The notes: generated from the letters alone by a model not told the origin. DNA of 64,000 nt from Candidatus Tepidiaquacellales bacterium UBA2330 (GCA_002344965.1 DDUU01000011.1:4997-68996); one strand, 5' to 3'; shown: positions 9,687 to 19,883, counted from the first letter of the stretch. Made by a program: numbers and translations.

Positions 9687-11102
9687 TTAGTCTGAAATAA
9701 TCTTTAGGTATTTTCTGTTTTTGTATCCGATAAAATAAATTATCAATCCGACCAGCAGACCCGGATACATCGGTTCAAGATTAAACGGATAAACTGCAGT
9801 TCCGTCTGCGGAATTAATGTTGCCGATTATGAAAGAAATGAAAGAAACACTGAATGAGCTAATCATAGCCATCAGAATATATCTCGAATGAACCTGAAAT
9901 TTTTCAAAATAAGCGCTAAGCACACTAATAAGCAATGCAGGTATAATCATTGTTCCGATAGTATACCAGATTTCAACTACGGAAGGAATAAGATATGCGA
10001 GCAGTAAAGAAAACAATGCGCTTACTATCATTCCTAACTTATTATATCTACTGATCTCATCAGTATTATTCTTAAATCTTGAAACAATGTCTTTGCTGAA
10101 TGTAGTTGCCGATACAAACATATATGAATGTAATGAAGACATAATTGTAGCGATCAGCCCGACAAAAAATACGCCTTTTGCAATCGGAGGCAGTATCCTG
10201 TCAGCCAGCGCCGGGTATGAATAAAGCGCTCCTGGAATGCTGTTAATATCAACAAAAGCTTTTGCATAAAGACCTGCAGTCGTAGTCATGAAATCAAAGA
10301 TCATCCAGAATACCAGAGAAATTAAAATTCCTCGTTTCGGCGTCTTCTTATTTTTTACGGCATAACATCTCTGATGAAAAACAGGATCTATTAATACCCA
10401 TGAACCGATAAAAAACCAAACAAAGAATAATTGAATATTTATTCCTCCTGTGAGTGTAAGATATTGTTCAGAAAGTCTTGAACTTAAATAATCAAATCCT
10501 CCGAGTAAATTGAAACAGAAAGGCAGTATTATTCCGAAACCTACAAACATAAGAATGAACTCGAAAATATTTACTCTCACATCAGCATTAAATCCTCCTT
10601 TAAATAAATATGCAATTGACACAATTAGCGCAAACACCATTGCGTACACCATATTAAATCCGAACACGATTCTTATCATTATACCCAGCATAAATAAAAA
10701 CGGAGCCGGCGTTGCAAGCAGGAAAATCAGAATACCGCCGATAATGCTTACCTTTTTGCCGTAAACTCTGAAAAGCTTATCAGGTATTGTATATAAATGT
10801 GATTTCCTGATCTTATCAGCCAGGAAGAAAGCGAAAAATGTTATAAACACATAAAAAGGGAATGCATACAGCAGCCAGCCTGAAATGCCGTAACTGTAAG
10901 TAAACTCACCAATACCTAATACACCTCCGTAAAATGAAGAAACAAGTGTCGCAACAAATGCCGGTAAAGTAAGCAATCTGCCGCCTACAATATAATCTTT
11001 AACAGAATTATCAGAGGACTTTGTCCTGAATCCTATTACAAGTATAATTATGAAATATGTAATGATTATAAGATAATCATTAGTAGAAAGCAGTACTTTC
11101 AA
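9687..11102 (-). CDS. Sodium:solute symporter (SSS family)
   Basis: 471-residue inner-membrane transporter with about 13 hydrophobic segments. Early VKDYIVGGRLLTLPAF and SSFYGGVLGIGEFTYSYG correspond to the SSS-family TM1-TM2 region that lines the sodium and substrate sites. It begins two bases after the thiN stop, so the two are almost certainly co-transcribed. That pairing suggests a thiamine-related substrate, which is inference from context: SSS members carry sugars, amino acids, vitamins and nucleosides, and sequence alone does not settle it. No TPP riboswitch was seen upstream of the pair. Confidence 0.85.
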   Translation of the reverse strand: MKVLLSTNDYLIIITYFIIILVIGFRTKSSDNSVKDYIVGGRLLTLPAFVATLVSSFYGGVLGIGEFTYSYGISGWLLYAFPFYVFITFFAFFLADKIRKSHLYTIPDKLFRVYGKKVSIIGGILIFLLATPAPFLFMLGIMIRIVFGFNMVYAMVFALIVSIAYLFKGGFNADVRVNIFEFILMFVGFGIILPFCFNLLGGFDYLSSRLSEQYLTLTGGINIQLFFVWFFIGSWVLIDPVFHQRCYAVKNKKTPKRGILISLVFWMIFDFMTTTAGLYAKAFVDINSIPGALYSYPALADRILPPIAKGVFFVGLIATIMSSLHSYMFVSATTFSKDIVSRFKNNTDEISRYNKLGMIVSALFSLLLAYLIPSVVEIWYTIGTMIIPALLISVLSAYFEKFQVHSRYILMAMISSFSVSFISFIIGNINSADGTAVYPFNLEPMYPGLLVGLIIYFIGYKNRKYLKIISD

Positions 11103-11104
11103 TT

Positions 11105-11743
11105 TTAGGATTTATTTACAAAATGATTTTTAAATAACAGGAGGAAACCTTTTTCCAGACTGACGCTGACTTTTTCCGATACGGAAATATTTAAAGATCC
11201 TTCCCTTTTTCCTAATTCAAGGTTTTCATTGCTAAGACTGTATTTTAGACCTTTTGTTTTTACTGAAATAGCTTTCGGGAATGGCAGCAATGAAACTGTA
11301 TTTCCTGTTTTGTATGAAAATTCCGAAACTCCTTTTACAAAATAGATTTCGAATTCATCTGAATACAATGTAATATCAAGTTTCCTGAAGTATCTTTTTA
11401 ATACGCTGAAGTTATTAAGAGTATGATCTGCTCTTTCGCTTACAGCGCCAAATATTTTCAGTTTATCATATTTATTTTTTAAACAATAATTTAAAACCTT
11501 TTCAAAATCGGTCGTTTCCTGTTCAGGGATTCTTTTTATAACTGTATTAAGACTTTTGTAAAAATCCAGAACATCTTTTTCAATGGAATCAAGATCACCA
11601 GCGATTACATCAGCTTTAATTCCATTCTCTTTAAGATGATTTGCTCCGCCGTCAGCTGCGATTATGAAATTTTTTTCCCCTTTGAATAATTTATTGTAAA
11701 CATGTATCGGTATATTTCCGTTAAGGAAAATGAGGTTATTCAT
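11105..11743 (-). CDS. thiN: Thiamine pyrophosphokinase
   Basis: 212-residue cytoplasmic enzyme transferring pyrophosphate from ATP to thiamine. Motifs: AADGGANHL, DVIAGDLDSIE (metal/ATP-binding Asp residues), QETTDFEKVLNYCL, and a C-terminal beta domain with a GLKYSLSNENLELG thiamine-binding strand. It converts salvaged thiamine directly to TPP. First gene of a two-gene operon with a sodium:solute symporter. No riboswitch-like leader is visible between it and the repeat region to the right. Confidence 0.9.
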   Translation of the reverse strand: MNNLIFLNGNIPIHVYNKLFKGEKNFIIAADGGANHLKENGIKADVIAGDLDSIEKDVLDFYKSLNTVIKRIPEQETTDFEKVLNYCLKNKYDKLKIFGAVSERADHTLNNFSVLKRYFRKLDITLYSDEFEIYFVKGVSEFSYKTGNTVSLLPFPKAISVKTKGLKYSLSNENLELGKREGSLNISVSEKVSVSLEKGFLLLFKNHFVNKS

Positions 11744-12325
11744 AAAAATTTCAGACTTTGATAATATTGGAATAAATTTATTTAAATTATAGATAAAATT
11801 TTTAGAAACTGCTGCTTATTCCCTATGCTGTCCGTAATATTTTTAAATAAGAAAACATTCGTCAAAATTATATTATTTTTGCAGTTTTATATCAATCTAT
11901 TTAGAAGACCCGCCTTTGAAAAATTGCCGATAGAATTCATTAGCAATTGCGTCAATAAATTTTCCTTGTTTGAGAAATTTGCGAAGCAAATTTTGAGTTG
12001 GAAATTTTATAGCAATTGTGAGCCGAAGACGTCCCGAAGGGAAAAGGAATTCCGGCAATTTTTCATTAGCGGAGATTTTTCTATAGTACTTTCTTTTGAA
12101 CTGTCAAAAGAAAGTACTATAAAAGCGATACAACTTTAATTTTAAAACTAAACGTTGACAGATGTGACATATTCCTGTAATTATTTCTACATTTGAAAAT
12201 ATTAGAATAATATTTAAGACATTACAATTGAATTATAACCGGTTATTTTTTATTTATTTTAATCCTTAAATGCATTTAGTTAAATCAATATTAAATTTAT
12301 CTTGTAAGTTCTATTTAAATACTTT
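11744..12325. other. Gene-free interval with structured repeat
   Basis: 582 bases between divergent thiN and the BatA-like gene. The middle part (11918-12121) holds the palindromic repeat described separately. A 104-codon open frame at 11825-12139 lies largely across this repeat and resembles no protein, so I do not call it a gene. The flanks are AT-rich and presumably hold the two divergent promoters, but no convincing boxes were found. Confidence 0.6.
11918..12121. repeat. Palindrome-rich interspersed-repeat candidate
   Basis: Three nested symmetries. Outer arms: GAAAAATTGCCG then GAATTC at 11918-11938 (three bases between the blocks), mirrored by GAATTC-CGGCAATTTTTC at 12047-12064. Inner hairpin: AAATTTGC-GAA-GCAAATTT at 11975-11993. 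At the right end is a perfect 18-bp stem with a four-base loop (12082-12099 and 12104-12121, left arm TATAGTACTTTCTTTTGA). A small TCCC-GAA-GGGA hairpin lies at about 12032-12042. The density of perfect palindromes without a coding signature suggests a REP/MITE-like element or structured RNA rather than a gene. No second copy occurs in this window as far as I could see. Confidence 0.6.
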
Positions 12326-14458
12326 ATGAATTTTCTGAATCCGTCCGTTCTGATAGGTCTGTTTGCTGTTTCCATTCCGATACTCATTCATCTGCTTAAT
12401 CTAAGAAAACTAAAGAAAGTTGACTTCAGCACACTGATGTTTCTTAAGGAAATTCAGAAATCAAAAATGAGAAGAATAAAACTTAAGCAGCTGTTGCTTC
12501 TCGCTTTAAGAATTTTTGTGATTGCTTTTCTGGTGCTTGCATTTTCCAAACCTGTTCTCGAAAATTATTCCTTCAGCGCTGATGCGGAAGGAAAATCGAC
12601 AGTTCTGATTTTTCTTGATGATTCATTCAGCATGGATGCGCATGACGTAAACGGCAGGTATTTTGATCAGGCGAAGAGAACTGTTTCCGGAATTCTTGAA
12701 AATTATTCTGAATCGGATGAAATAATTTTGATACCTTCTTCAATTACCGGCTTTAAAAATTCAGCAGGAATTACCGGAGGGATATCTGAGATTAAAGACT
12801 CTCTTGAATTTCTGAAAGTTTCATACAAACCTTTCAAACTCAATGACGCTTTCATATTGTCAGAACAGATACTGAAAAATTCTGTAAATCCGAATAAAGA
12901 TGTTTTTATAATTTCTGATTTTCAATCGGTAAATATTGATGAGAGATCTGAGATATTCAAAAATAAAGATGCATCTGACGTAAATTATTTTTTTATTAAA
13001 TCCGGAAGCAGAAATATTTCCAATCTTTCTCTCGACAGTCTTGCCGTAATTTCAAAGATACCGGCGAAATTTGGTAATATCAGACTATCGGTAAATCTGA
13101 CAAATCATTCCGAAACACCTGTTTTCAATAAATCTCTGAAATTATTTATTGACGGAAAACTTGCAGAGGAAAATTTAACTGACGTTAATGCAAAGAGCTT
13201 TACTAAAAAAGAGTTTTCATTTACGGCTGACAGAGCAGGGGATATACACGGTTATATTGAGCTGGCAGCGGATAATCTGCAGGAAGATGAACTTACGCAG
13301 GATAACAGAATTTATTTTGACATTTATGTTCCCGGAAAAATAAAGGTAGGTATGATAGGAAATCCGGAAAATTTCAAATTCGTAAATGCAGCTCTGAATT
13401 CAGCTCAGAATCTAACACCGGATGAAAACTCCGAAAATCTCTTTGAAATATTATATCAGAATGATGTAACAGAAGATATTTTTAATAAGGATGTATTAAT
13501 GATTTCTACTGATCAGTCATTCAGCGGAAATGACGGTAAGATGCTGTCGGAATTCCTGGAAGCCGGTAAAGGGATATTTATATTTCTGAATGAAAGTACT
13601 GACATTGAAAATTTTAATTCAAATATTTCATCTGTTCTGAATGTTCCCGTTATAGAAAAACTAAAAACAGATGAACTTCAGAATTTAAATCTCAAATTCG
13701 GAAAGATTGACTTTGAAAATCCGCTCATTGCTGAAATATTCAGAAACAAACAGCTTAATATAACTTCAGAATCTTTAATTGATTTTCCGGATATAAGAAA
13801 ATATTTTCAGCTGATTATGAATGATAAAAGCTTTCCTGTTATTACATTGTCAGACAACAGAGCGTTCATTTCCGAAACTGAATTGCCAAAAGGTAAATTT
13901 CTTATGAGCGCTGTTTCAGCCGGGACAGGATTTTCTGATTTTCCGTTAAACAATATATTCCCGCCTCTTATGATAAGAAGTGTTTTTTATCTTAACAGCG
14001 ACTTTAGCTTTACAAATGAAAATATGATAGGAAGGTCAAATGTCATTTCTGTCAAAGGTCTGAAACACATAACAGGTTTGAATTCACCCGACGGAAATTT
14101 TACAGAAATTAATTATGGAATTTCAGGACCTTCGGATAAATTTCTTATTATTCCATACAGCGAAAGCACTGCATCAAAGGGACTTTATATCATTAATGAC
14201 AGCGCCGGTAATAAGTTTGGATTTTCTCTTAACAGCGATCCGGCGGAAAGTAAAACCGGAGTATTAAGCGAAGAGGAAATTGATGTCGTAATAAAAAATT
14301 TCGGATTGGTAAACGCCGTACAGATAAAAGATATAAATAATATTTCAGCGGTGATAAGTGAAAAAAGAACCGGCACTTCCTTATGGAAATATTTTCTGAT
14401 TGCAGCGCTTTTTTTTCTTGCGCTTGAATTAATTTATTCTAAAAAGCTTGAAGAATAA
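12326..14458 (+). CDS. BatA-like membrane protein with vWA domain
   Basis: 710 residues. The N-terminus (MNFLNPSVLIGLFAVSIPIL, then LRKLKKVDFSTLMFLKEI and a second membrane segment near 55-75) is the aerotolerance-regulator/BatA N-terminal domain. A von Willebrand A domain follows, with a MIDAS-like FLDDSFSMDAHD at about 95. A long periplasmic region and a final membrane segment (SLWKYFLIAALFFLALELIY) complete it. Related proteins sit in MoxR-Bat clusters, where they are thought to help envelope protein maturation, but no MoxR ATPase, DUF58 or other Bat gene is adjacent here. The precise function is unknown. Confidence 0.8.
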   Translation: MNFLNPSVLIGLFAVSIPILIHLLNLRKLKKVDFSTLMFLKEIQKSKMRRIKLKQLLLLALRIFVIAFLVLAFSKPVLENYSFSADAEGKSTVLIFLDDSFSMDAHDVNGRYFDQAKRTVSGILENYSESDEIILIPSSITGFKNSAGITGGISEIKDSLEFLKVSYKPFKLNDAFILSEQILKNSVNPNKDVFIISDFQSVNIDERSEIFKNKDASDVNYFFIKSGSRNISNLSLDSLAVISKIPAKFGNIRLSVNLTNHSETPVFNKSLKLFIDGKLAEENLTDVNAKSFTKKEFSFTADRAGDIHGYIELAADNLQEDELTQDNRIYFDIYVPGKIKVGMIGNPENFKFVNAALNSAQNLTPDENSENLFEILYQNDVTEDIFNKDVLMISTDQSFSGNDGKMLSEFLEAGKGIFIFLNESTDIENFNSNISSVLNVPVIEKLKTDELQNLNLKFGKIDFENPLIAEIFRNKQLNITSESLIDFPDIRKYFQLIMNDKSFPVITLSDNRAFISETELPKGKFLMSAVSAGTGFSDFPLNNIFPPLMIRSVFYLNSDFSFTNENMIGRSNVISVKGLKHITGLNSPDGNFTEINYGISGPSDKFLIIPYSESTASKGLYIINDSAGNKFGFSLNSDPAESKTGVLSEEEIDVVIKNFGLVNAVQIKDINNISAVISEKRTGTSLWKYFLIAALFFLALELIYSKKLEE

Positions 14459-14471
14459 AACTATTTTAGGT

Positions 14472-16088
14472 TTAATTTAGAATAAAATCCCGGGCAATTC
14501 TGTAAGTCGGACATCCGAGTGAAACGATCATATCGTGGAAGTCTTTAAGCGTTTTACTGTCTCCGAATTTTTGGAAATAATCATCTTTGAATTTTCTGAG
14601 GTAAATCTTTCCGAGAGTGTAATTTATATACCCCGGATCAAATGCGCCTCTCTCAGCTTCCTGTAATGCAGTTGTTTCAGTCATGAAAGCATTTTTAATA
14701 AAATATTCCTTCGCTTCCTGTTCAGACATTCCTTCACAATGTATTCCGATAGCAACCATATATCTGCAGCACCTTATCATAGCTTCGAGAAGCATTCCTA
14801 TCTTTGACTTAAAATCATTCCCGGAATATCCAAGCTCTATCATCATTTCTTCCGTGTAATGCGCCCAGCCTTCCACATAGGAATAACTCATGAATATTTT
14901 TGAAATATCAGATGCATGTAAGTTTGAATTTAAGAAATGTGTATAATGACCGGGATAAGCTTCGTGAATTGAGATAAGCTTAAGTATTGGAAAATTAAAC
15001 TGTGTCATCCACTCTTCTTTCTTTTTTTCGTCCCAGTCCTTTTCCGGCAGATTAACATAATAAAATGATTCACTGGATTTTTCAAAAGGTCCTGCGGTAT
15101 TCATTGCTGCAAAACCAAAATTCATATACCTCGGCATTTCTGTTACTATGCAATTCAGTTCTTCAGGTAAATTAACAATGTTGTTTTTTCTGATAAATTC
15201 TATCAGTTCATAAAGAGTATTTTCCGTATCAGAAACAAGAGAATCTTCCGAGGGATGATCATGTTCAAGTGATTCCAGTTTATCATGAAAGTCATTATCG
15301 TCAAGAATCTTTTTTAATTCATTCTGAAGTCTTGCTAACTCTTTTTCACCGCTTGCTTTAAGCTCTTCAAAGTTTATTTCAATGTGTTCATTTACAAAAA
15401 GCATTTTCATAAATTTTTCCTTGCCAAGAATATTGGATTTATCCTCTACGGAACTTGCCCTGTCCAGAAAATTTATATACTTATTAAACGCTTCTACTGC
15501 AGCATTGCTTGCAATAATATATTCGTTTTTCAGCATTTCATCTTTACTTCGATCACTGATCACATTCAGTAATTCCACTTTAAAAAAATCCTCATAACCC
15601 TGTGAAAAATGTCTGGCGTATCTGCACAAAACTCTCGGCAGTGTTTTGTTTAAATTATTTTCAGCTGTATTCAGTACTTCAGGAATTTTCTTCATAATGC
15701 TTACAACCGAAGCAAGTCTTTCATCAAACGGCGCATACTCTCTGCTGATATAATTGTGAAGACCGCTGAAAACAAAAGCATAGTGCATAGGATTTTTTTT
15801 ATATGACTGGATTTCCTCTATGTTAAAAATTGTCATTTCAGCCGACCAGATTGCTGCGTCAAGTTCATATCTGTCAGCTTTTGATAATTCATTTCTGTTA
15901 ATAGACTTAAACCTTTCCAAAAAACTTTTAGCAACATCAACTGCATTTTTATGGCCTTTTTCAGATTCATCGCCGATTTTTCCGTCAAACTGATGCAGCC
16001 CAAGATCTGTACCGTGTGCAGGATTCAGCTCTAAATATTTTCCGATATATTCTTTGACTAATTTTTTAAAATCTTCAGGTGAATTCAT
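14472..16088 (-). CDS. DUF885 family putative zinc peptidase
   Basis: 538 residues with the DUF885 hallmark HEAYPGHYTHF at about residues 370-380, an HExxxxH-type zinc-binding motif, followed by YVEGWAHYTEEMM, which supplies a likely glutamate ligand. No signal peptide, so probably cytoplasmic. Family members are thought to be M2/M3-like metallopeptidases or carboxypeptidases; the substrate is unknown. It is convergent with the BatA-like gene (13 bases apart) and follows the nucleotidyltransferase by seven bases, suggesting co-transcription. Confidence 0.85.
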   Translation of the reverse strand: MNSPEDFKKLVKEYIGKYLELNPAHGTDLGLHQFDGKIGDESEKGHKNAVDVAKSFLERFKSINRNELSKADRYELDAAIWSAEMTIFNIEEIQSYKKNPMHYAFVFSGLHNYISREYAPFDERLASVVSIMKKIPEVLNTAENNLNKTLPRVLCRYARHFSQGYEDFFKVELLNVISDRSKDEMLKNEYIIASNAAVEAFNKYINFLDRASSVEDKSNILGKEKFMKMLFVNEHIEINFEELKASGEKELARLQNELKKILDDNDFHDKLESLEHDHPSEDSLVSDTENTLYELIEFIRKNNIVNLPEELNCIVTEMPRYMNFGFAAMNTAGPFEKSSESFYYVNLPEKDWDEKKKEEWMTQFNFPILKLISIHEAYPGHYTHFLNSNLHASDISKIFMSYSYVEGWAHYTEEMMIELGYSGNDFKSKIGMLLEAMIRCCRYMVAIGIHCEGMSEQEAKEYFIKNAFMTETTALQEAERGAFDPGYINYTLGKIYLRKFKDDYFQKFGDSKTLKDFHDMIVSLGCPTYRIARDFILN

Positions 16089-16095
16089 TTTTAAT

Positions 16096-17094
16096 TTATA
16101 TTTTTAATTCTGAATTATTTCCCAGACTGATTTTTACTGTTTCTCTTTTGACCGCTGCTCCTTCACCGATAATTGACTCTTCAATAATTGCATTTTCGAC
16201 GGTTACATCATTATCCAGTATACTATTAGATATTATGCTTTTACTGACTCTGCAATTATTATTTATTGTTGCAAATGGACCTATAATGCTGTCAGTAATT
16301 TCAACATTCTTTCCGATATGAACAGGGTAAATAATCTTTGAATCGGGATACTCAGATTTAATTTTTTTATTTCTTTTCTGCAGTATATATCTGTTGGTCT
16401 CGAGCAGAGTTTCAGGTTTACCGCAGTCCAGCCATCCGGTCACATTATAAGTCGTCATCTTTTCTTTTTTACTTATCATATTCTCAAGCGCGTCAGTCAG
16501 CTGAAATTCACCTTTCACAGTGATCTTGTTTTTCATAATATATTCAAGTGAATTAAACATTACACTCGAATTTTTAAGATAATATAATCCTACTATCGCT
16601 TCGTTTGAAGGAGAGATCTCTTTTGAAGAAGGCTTTTCCACAAATCTTTTAATAAATCCGTTATCATTTTTTTCAACTACTCCGAATCTTCTCGGATCAT
16701 CAACTTTTTTTACACCGATCACAGAGTCATTGCTGTTGATAAGTTTTTTAAGATCTACATCAAACAAAGTGTCGCCCAGTATTATAAGACATTCTTCGTT
16801 TTTATTTTTAAAAACTGGCTTTGCGCAATGAACAGCATGGCCAAGTCCTTTTGCTTCTTCCTGAACTATATAATCAAATTTAAAATCGAATGCGTTATCA
16901 AGATATTCCCTGATCTTTTCTCCCAGAAAACCGGTTATCAGAATGATTGAAGAAGCGATCTTGTCTTTTATAAGCTGATCAATAATATAAAATATCATTG
17001 GCTTGCCGCCTACATTCAAAAGTACTTTCGGTTTTGTCAGCGTATGCGGTCTTAATCTTGTTCCAAACCCGGCTACAGGTATAATGACTTTCAT
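16096..17094 (-). CDS. Sugar-1-phosphate nucleotidyltransferase
   Basis: 332 residues. The Rossmann-like catalytic domain opens with VIIPVAGFGTRLRPHTLTKP (the G-x-G-T-R-x-R-P nucleotide loop and the catalytic Lys of TKPKVLL) and has ILGDTLFDVD as metal-binding Asp. The C-terminal part (about 245-325) shows hexapeptide-like repeats (IGKNVEITDSIIGPFATI, NSILDNDVTVENAIIEES) of a left-handed beta-helix. It activates a hexose-1-phosphate to an NDP-sugar for surface polysaccharide; RmlA-, GalU- and GDP-mannose-type enzymes look alike, so the nucleotide and sugar are not assigned. It is 71 bases downstream of alaS. Confidence 0.85.
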   Translation of the reverse strand: MKVIIPVAGFGTRLRPHTLTKPKVLLNVGGKPMIFYIIDQLIKDKIASSIILITGFLGEKIREYLDNAFDFKFDYIVQEEAKGLGHAVHCAKPVFKNKNEECLIILGDTLFDVDLKKLINSNDSVIGVKKVDDPRRFGVVEKNDNGFIKRFVEKPSSKEISPSNEAIVGLYYLKNSSVMFNSLEYIMKNKITVKGEFQLTDALENMISKKEKMTTYNVTGWLDCGKPETLLETNRYILQKRNKKIKSEYPDSKIIYPVHIGKNVEITDSIIGPFATINNNCRVSKSIISNSILDNDVTVENAIIEESIIGEGAAVKRETVKISLGNNSELKI

Positions 17095-17165
17095 AATTAA
17101 ATTAAAATTCTGTTTTTAAATAATAACAATAATCCATTAAAGATTTGAAATTCCTTCGGATTTCT

Positions 17166-19883
17166 TCAGCCATTAATGTAAGCTGATATGTTTGAAATTA
17201 CATCATTCAGTTTATTGACATTTTTAGCGCCGGCTGTGGCAAGATGAGGTTTACCGCCGCCGCCGCCGTCAAGTTCTTTTGCTATAACGGAAATTATTTT
17301 GCCTGCATTAAATCCTTTTTCCTTTATAAGATTATCGCTGACGGTACATACCAGATTGATCTTCAAATCAATAACAGATGCAACAATAGCGATTCCGTTT
17401 GTTATTTTTTTTCTTAAATATTCTCCGATCTCTTTAAACTCATCAGTGTTCTTTGCATCAGCAACGTATGCAATAAGCTTATAACCGTTTGTCTCTTTTG
17501 AGTTAATTATTACTTCATCCAATTTCTGAAAAAGTAACTGCACATTTTTTTTCAGCAGTTCCTTTTCTGCAATTTTTCTTTCCTCTGATAGTTTTTCTTT
17601 AATTTCTATTAATGAATTCAAAGATTCGCCCTGAAAATTCATAAGGGATTTCATCAGAGCTGTATTTCTGAAATCAGTATTATCAAGCTGATTATTCATA
17701 TTTTCTATTGCTTTTCTGAATTCGCCTGAATATTTATCAGGAAGTTCTGATGTTAATAATTCAATTTCAGAAATTTTATCTTTGAGATAATGAGCAATGC
17801 CGGTTCCTGTCCTCGCGAAAATTCTCCTTGTCCCTGAAGCAATACTTTCTTCTTTTGTAATTTTAAAGAGGCCTATTTCTTCAGTGTTTTTTACATGTGT
17901 GCCGCCGCAAAACTCAACGCTGAACTTATCGTCAATAAAAACCACTCTCACTTTATCTCCGTATTTCTCACCGAATAATTTTTTTACGTTCGGTATTTTA
18001 TTCGCTTCTTCTATTGAGAGATCGACTTCAGTATATACCTGTATCTTTTCCTGAATTTTAAAATTTACAAGATCTTCAATTTCTTTTATCTGTTCATCCG
18101 TAACTTTGTGGAAATGAGGGAAGTCAAATCTTAAATATTCATCTGACACTAATGAACCATGCTGCTTAATGTAATCTCCGAAAATTCGTCTTAGAGCTTC
18201 ATGCAGGAGATGAGTTGCGGAATGATTTCTTTCAATTGAACTCCTTCTTTCCCTGTTTACATACGCCTTTACATTACTGACCATAACATCTTCATTGATA
18301 TTCCTGTCTGTTATCAGAAAATATTTTTTTGAATCAATAATATTAATCTTCTCTCCTGATCCGGTTTCAATATATCCTGTATCGCTAATCTGTCCGCCGG
18401 ATTCTGAAAAAAAAGGGTTAGTCTTTAAAACAATTATATTTTTTTCACTATCCGGGATTATCATTTCGGTAATAACTTCATTGCTTTGATCAGAATAGGG
18501 ATCATAAATAACATCGGTATTTTCCGGATTGACTTCAGGACCGGATTCAAATTCAAAGCTTACTTGTTTCCTTGAAATTTTCCCTCTCTCTTTCTGTTTT
18601 TCCATATCTTCCTCAAACTTAAGAATATCAACTTTCAAACCGCGCTCTCTTGCCATCATCTCAGTTAAGTCAAGAGGAAAACCAAAAGTATCGTAAAGTT
18701 TAAATGCTTCATCGCCGGGAAATATTTTAGTATTTTCCAATGATTCCGAAACTTCATTAAAAAGTTTTATACCTCTGTCAAGAGTTACATTAAAACTTTC
18801 TTCTTCAGCTTTTATAACTTCTTTAGTAAAATCCTTTTTATTTATAATTTCAGGAAAGATTTCTCCCATAGAATCAACGAGTACATCAACAAGTTTATAT
18901 ATGAAGGGCTCATGAAGATCGAGATTTCTGCCGTATCGTGATGCTCTGCGCAGTATTCTTCTCAATACATAACCTCTGCCCTCATTGGATGGAATTGCTC
19001 CGTCAGTGATTGCAAATGTTAATGTTCGGATATGATCAGCTATTACATTCATAGCCGGAATGTTTTCAGATTCGTAAACTTTATCTGAAATATCACATAT
19101 CTTGTTTATTAACGGAAGGAATATATCAGTCTCATAATTTGATTTTTTATTTTGCAGCACTCTTACAATTCTTTCAAAACCCATACCCGTATCGACATGT
19201 TTCATAGGCAGCAATTCCAGCTCTTTGTCTTTCTTTCTGTTATACTGAATGAAAACCAGATTCCAAATTTCCACAACATTCTCATTCCCGGCATTTACGT
19301 CATCAGCTTTACATCCGTTTTCAGTGCTGTCATAATGTATCTCAGAGCACGGACCGCACGGACCAGTCTCTCCCATTTCCCAGAAATTATCCTTTTCTCC
19401 AAATCTTAAAATATGAGTTTTATCAATATCCGTTTCATTTTCCCAGATTTCAAATGCCTCATCGTCCGTTTCAAACACAGTAACCCATAATCTGTCTTTA
19501 TCAAGTTTCCATACTTTAGTAAGTAATTCCCACGCCCAGATTATTGCTTCTTTTTTATAATAATCTCCGAACGACCAGTTGCCAAGCATCTCAAAGAAAG
19601 TATGATGATATCCGTCCATTCCCACTTCCTCCAGATCATTATGCTTTCCTCCGGCTCTGATGCACTTTTGCGTATCTGCTGCTCTTGAATATTTTCTTTG
19701 ACCGGTTCCCAGAAAAACATCTTTAAACTGATTCATGCCTGCATTTGTGAAAAGCAAAGTTGGATCATTTACAGGCACTACCGGGGAGGAAGGTACAATA
19801 GTATGATCTTTATTTTTAAAAAAACTGAGAAATGACTTTCTGACTTCTTTGGATTTCAAATTGTAATTTTTAATAACACACAA
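17166..19883 (-). CDS. alaS: Alanine--tRNA ligase
   Basis: 905 residues, full length. N-terminal class II catalytic core with PTLLFTNAGMNQFKDVFLG and GGKHNDLEEVG; editing domain with the zinc motif NHSATHLLHEAL (about 555-568) and CGGTH (about 658-662); C-Ala domain with the glycine stretch GGGGGKPHLATAGA near residue 872. The start is taken as TTG 19883 because no ATG or GTG precedes the conserved SKEVRKSFLSFF segment in frame; the real start could be a few codons away. It charges tRNA-Ala and clears Ser and Gly mischarging. Confidence 0.96.
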   Translation of the reverse strand: MCVIKNYNLKSKEVRKSFLSFFKNKDHTIVPSSPVVPVNDPTLLFTNAGMNQFKDVFLGTGQRKYSRAADTQKCIRAGGKHNDLEEVGMDGYHHTFFEMLGNWSFGDYYKKEAIIWAWELLTKVWKLDKDRLWVTVFETDDEAFEIWENETDIDKTHILRFGEKDNFWEMGETGPCGPCSEIHYDSTENGCKADDVNAGNENVVEIWNLVFIQYNRKKDKELELLPMKHVDTGMGFERIVRVLQNKKSNYETDIFLPLINKICDISDKVYESENIPAMNVIADHIRTLTFAITDGAIPSNEGRGYVLRRILRRASRYGRNLDLHEPFIYKLVDVLVDSMGEIFPEIINKKDFTKEVIKAEEESFNVTLDRGIKLFNEVSESLENTKIFPGDEAFKLYDTFGFPLDLTEMMARERGLKVDILKFEEDMEKQKERGKISRKQVSFEFESGPEVNPENTDVIYDPYSDQSNEVITEMIIPDSEKNIIVLKTNPFFSESGGQISDTGYIETGSGEKINIIDSKKYFLITDRNINEDVMVSNVKAYVNRERRSSIERNHSATHLLHEALRRIFGDYIKQHGSLVSDEYLRFDFPHFHKVTDEQIKEIEDLVNFKIQEKIQVYTEVDLSIEEANKIPNVKKLFGEKYGDKVRVVFIDDKFSVEFCGGTHVKNTEEIGLFKITKEESIASGTRRIFARTGTGIAHYLKDKISEIELLTSELPDKYSGEFRKAIENMNNQLDNTDFRNTALMKSLMNFQGESLNSLIEIKEKLSEERKIAEKELLKKNVQLLFQKLDEVIINSKETNGYKLIAYVADAKNTDEFKEIGEYLRKKITNGIAIVASVIDLKINLVCTVSDNLIKEKGFNAGKIISVIAKELDGGGGGKPHLATAGAKNVNKLNDVISNISAYING

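Noticed and set aside
11744..11824. TPP riboswitch before thiN
   Set aside because: The short leader lacks the conserved CTGAGA and ACCTGA type elements.
11825..12139. 104-codon open frame on the + strand
   Set aside because: Covers the palindromic repeat, has no family likeness, and its composition follows the repeat rather than codon use.
17797..18054. Antisense open frames inside alaS and other long genes
   Set aside because: They mirror the codons of clearly coding genes and match no family.
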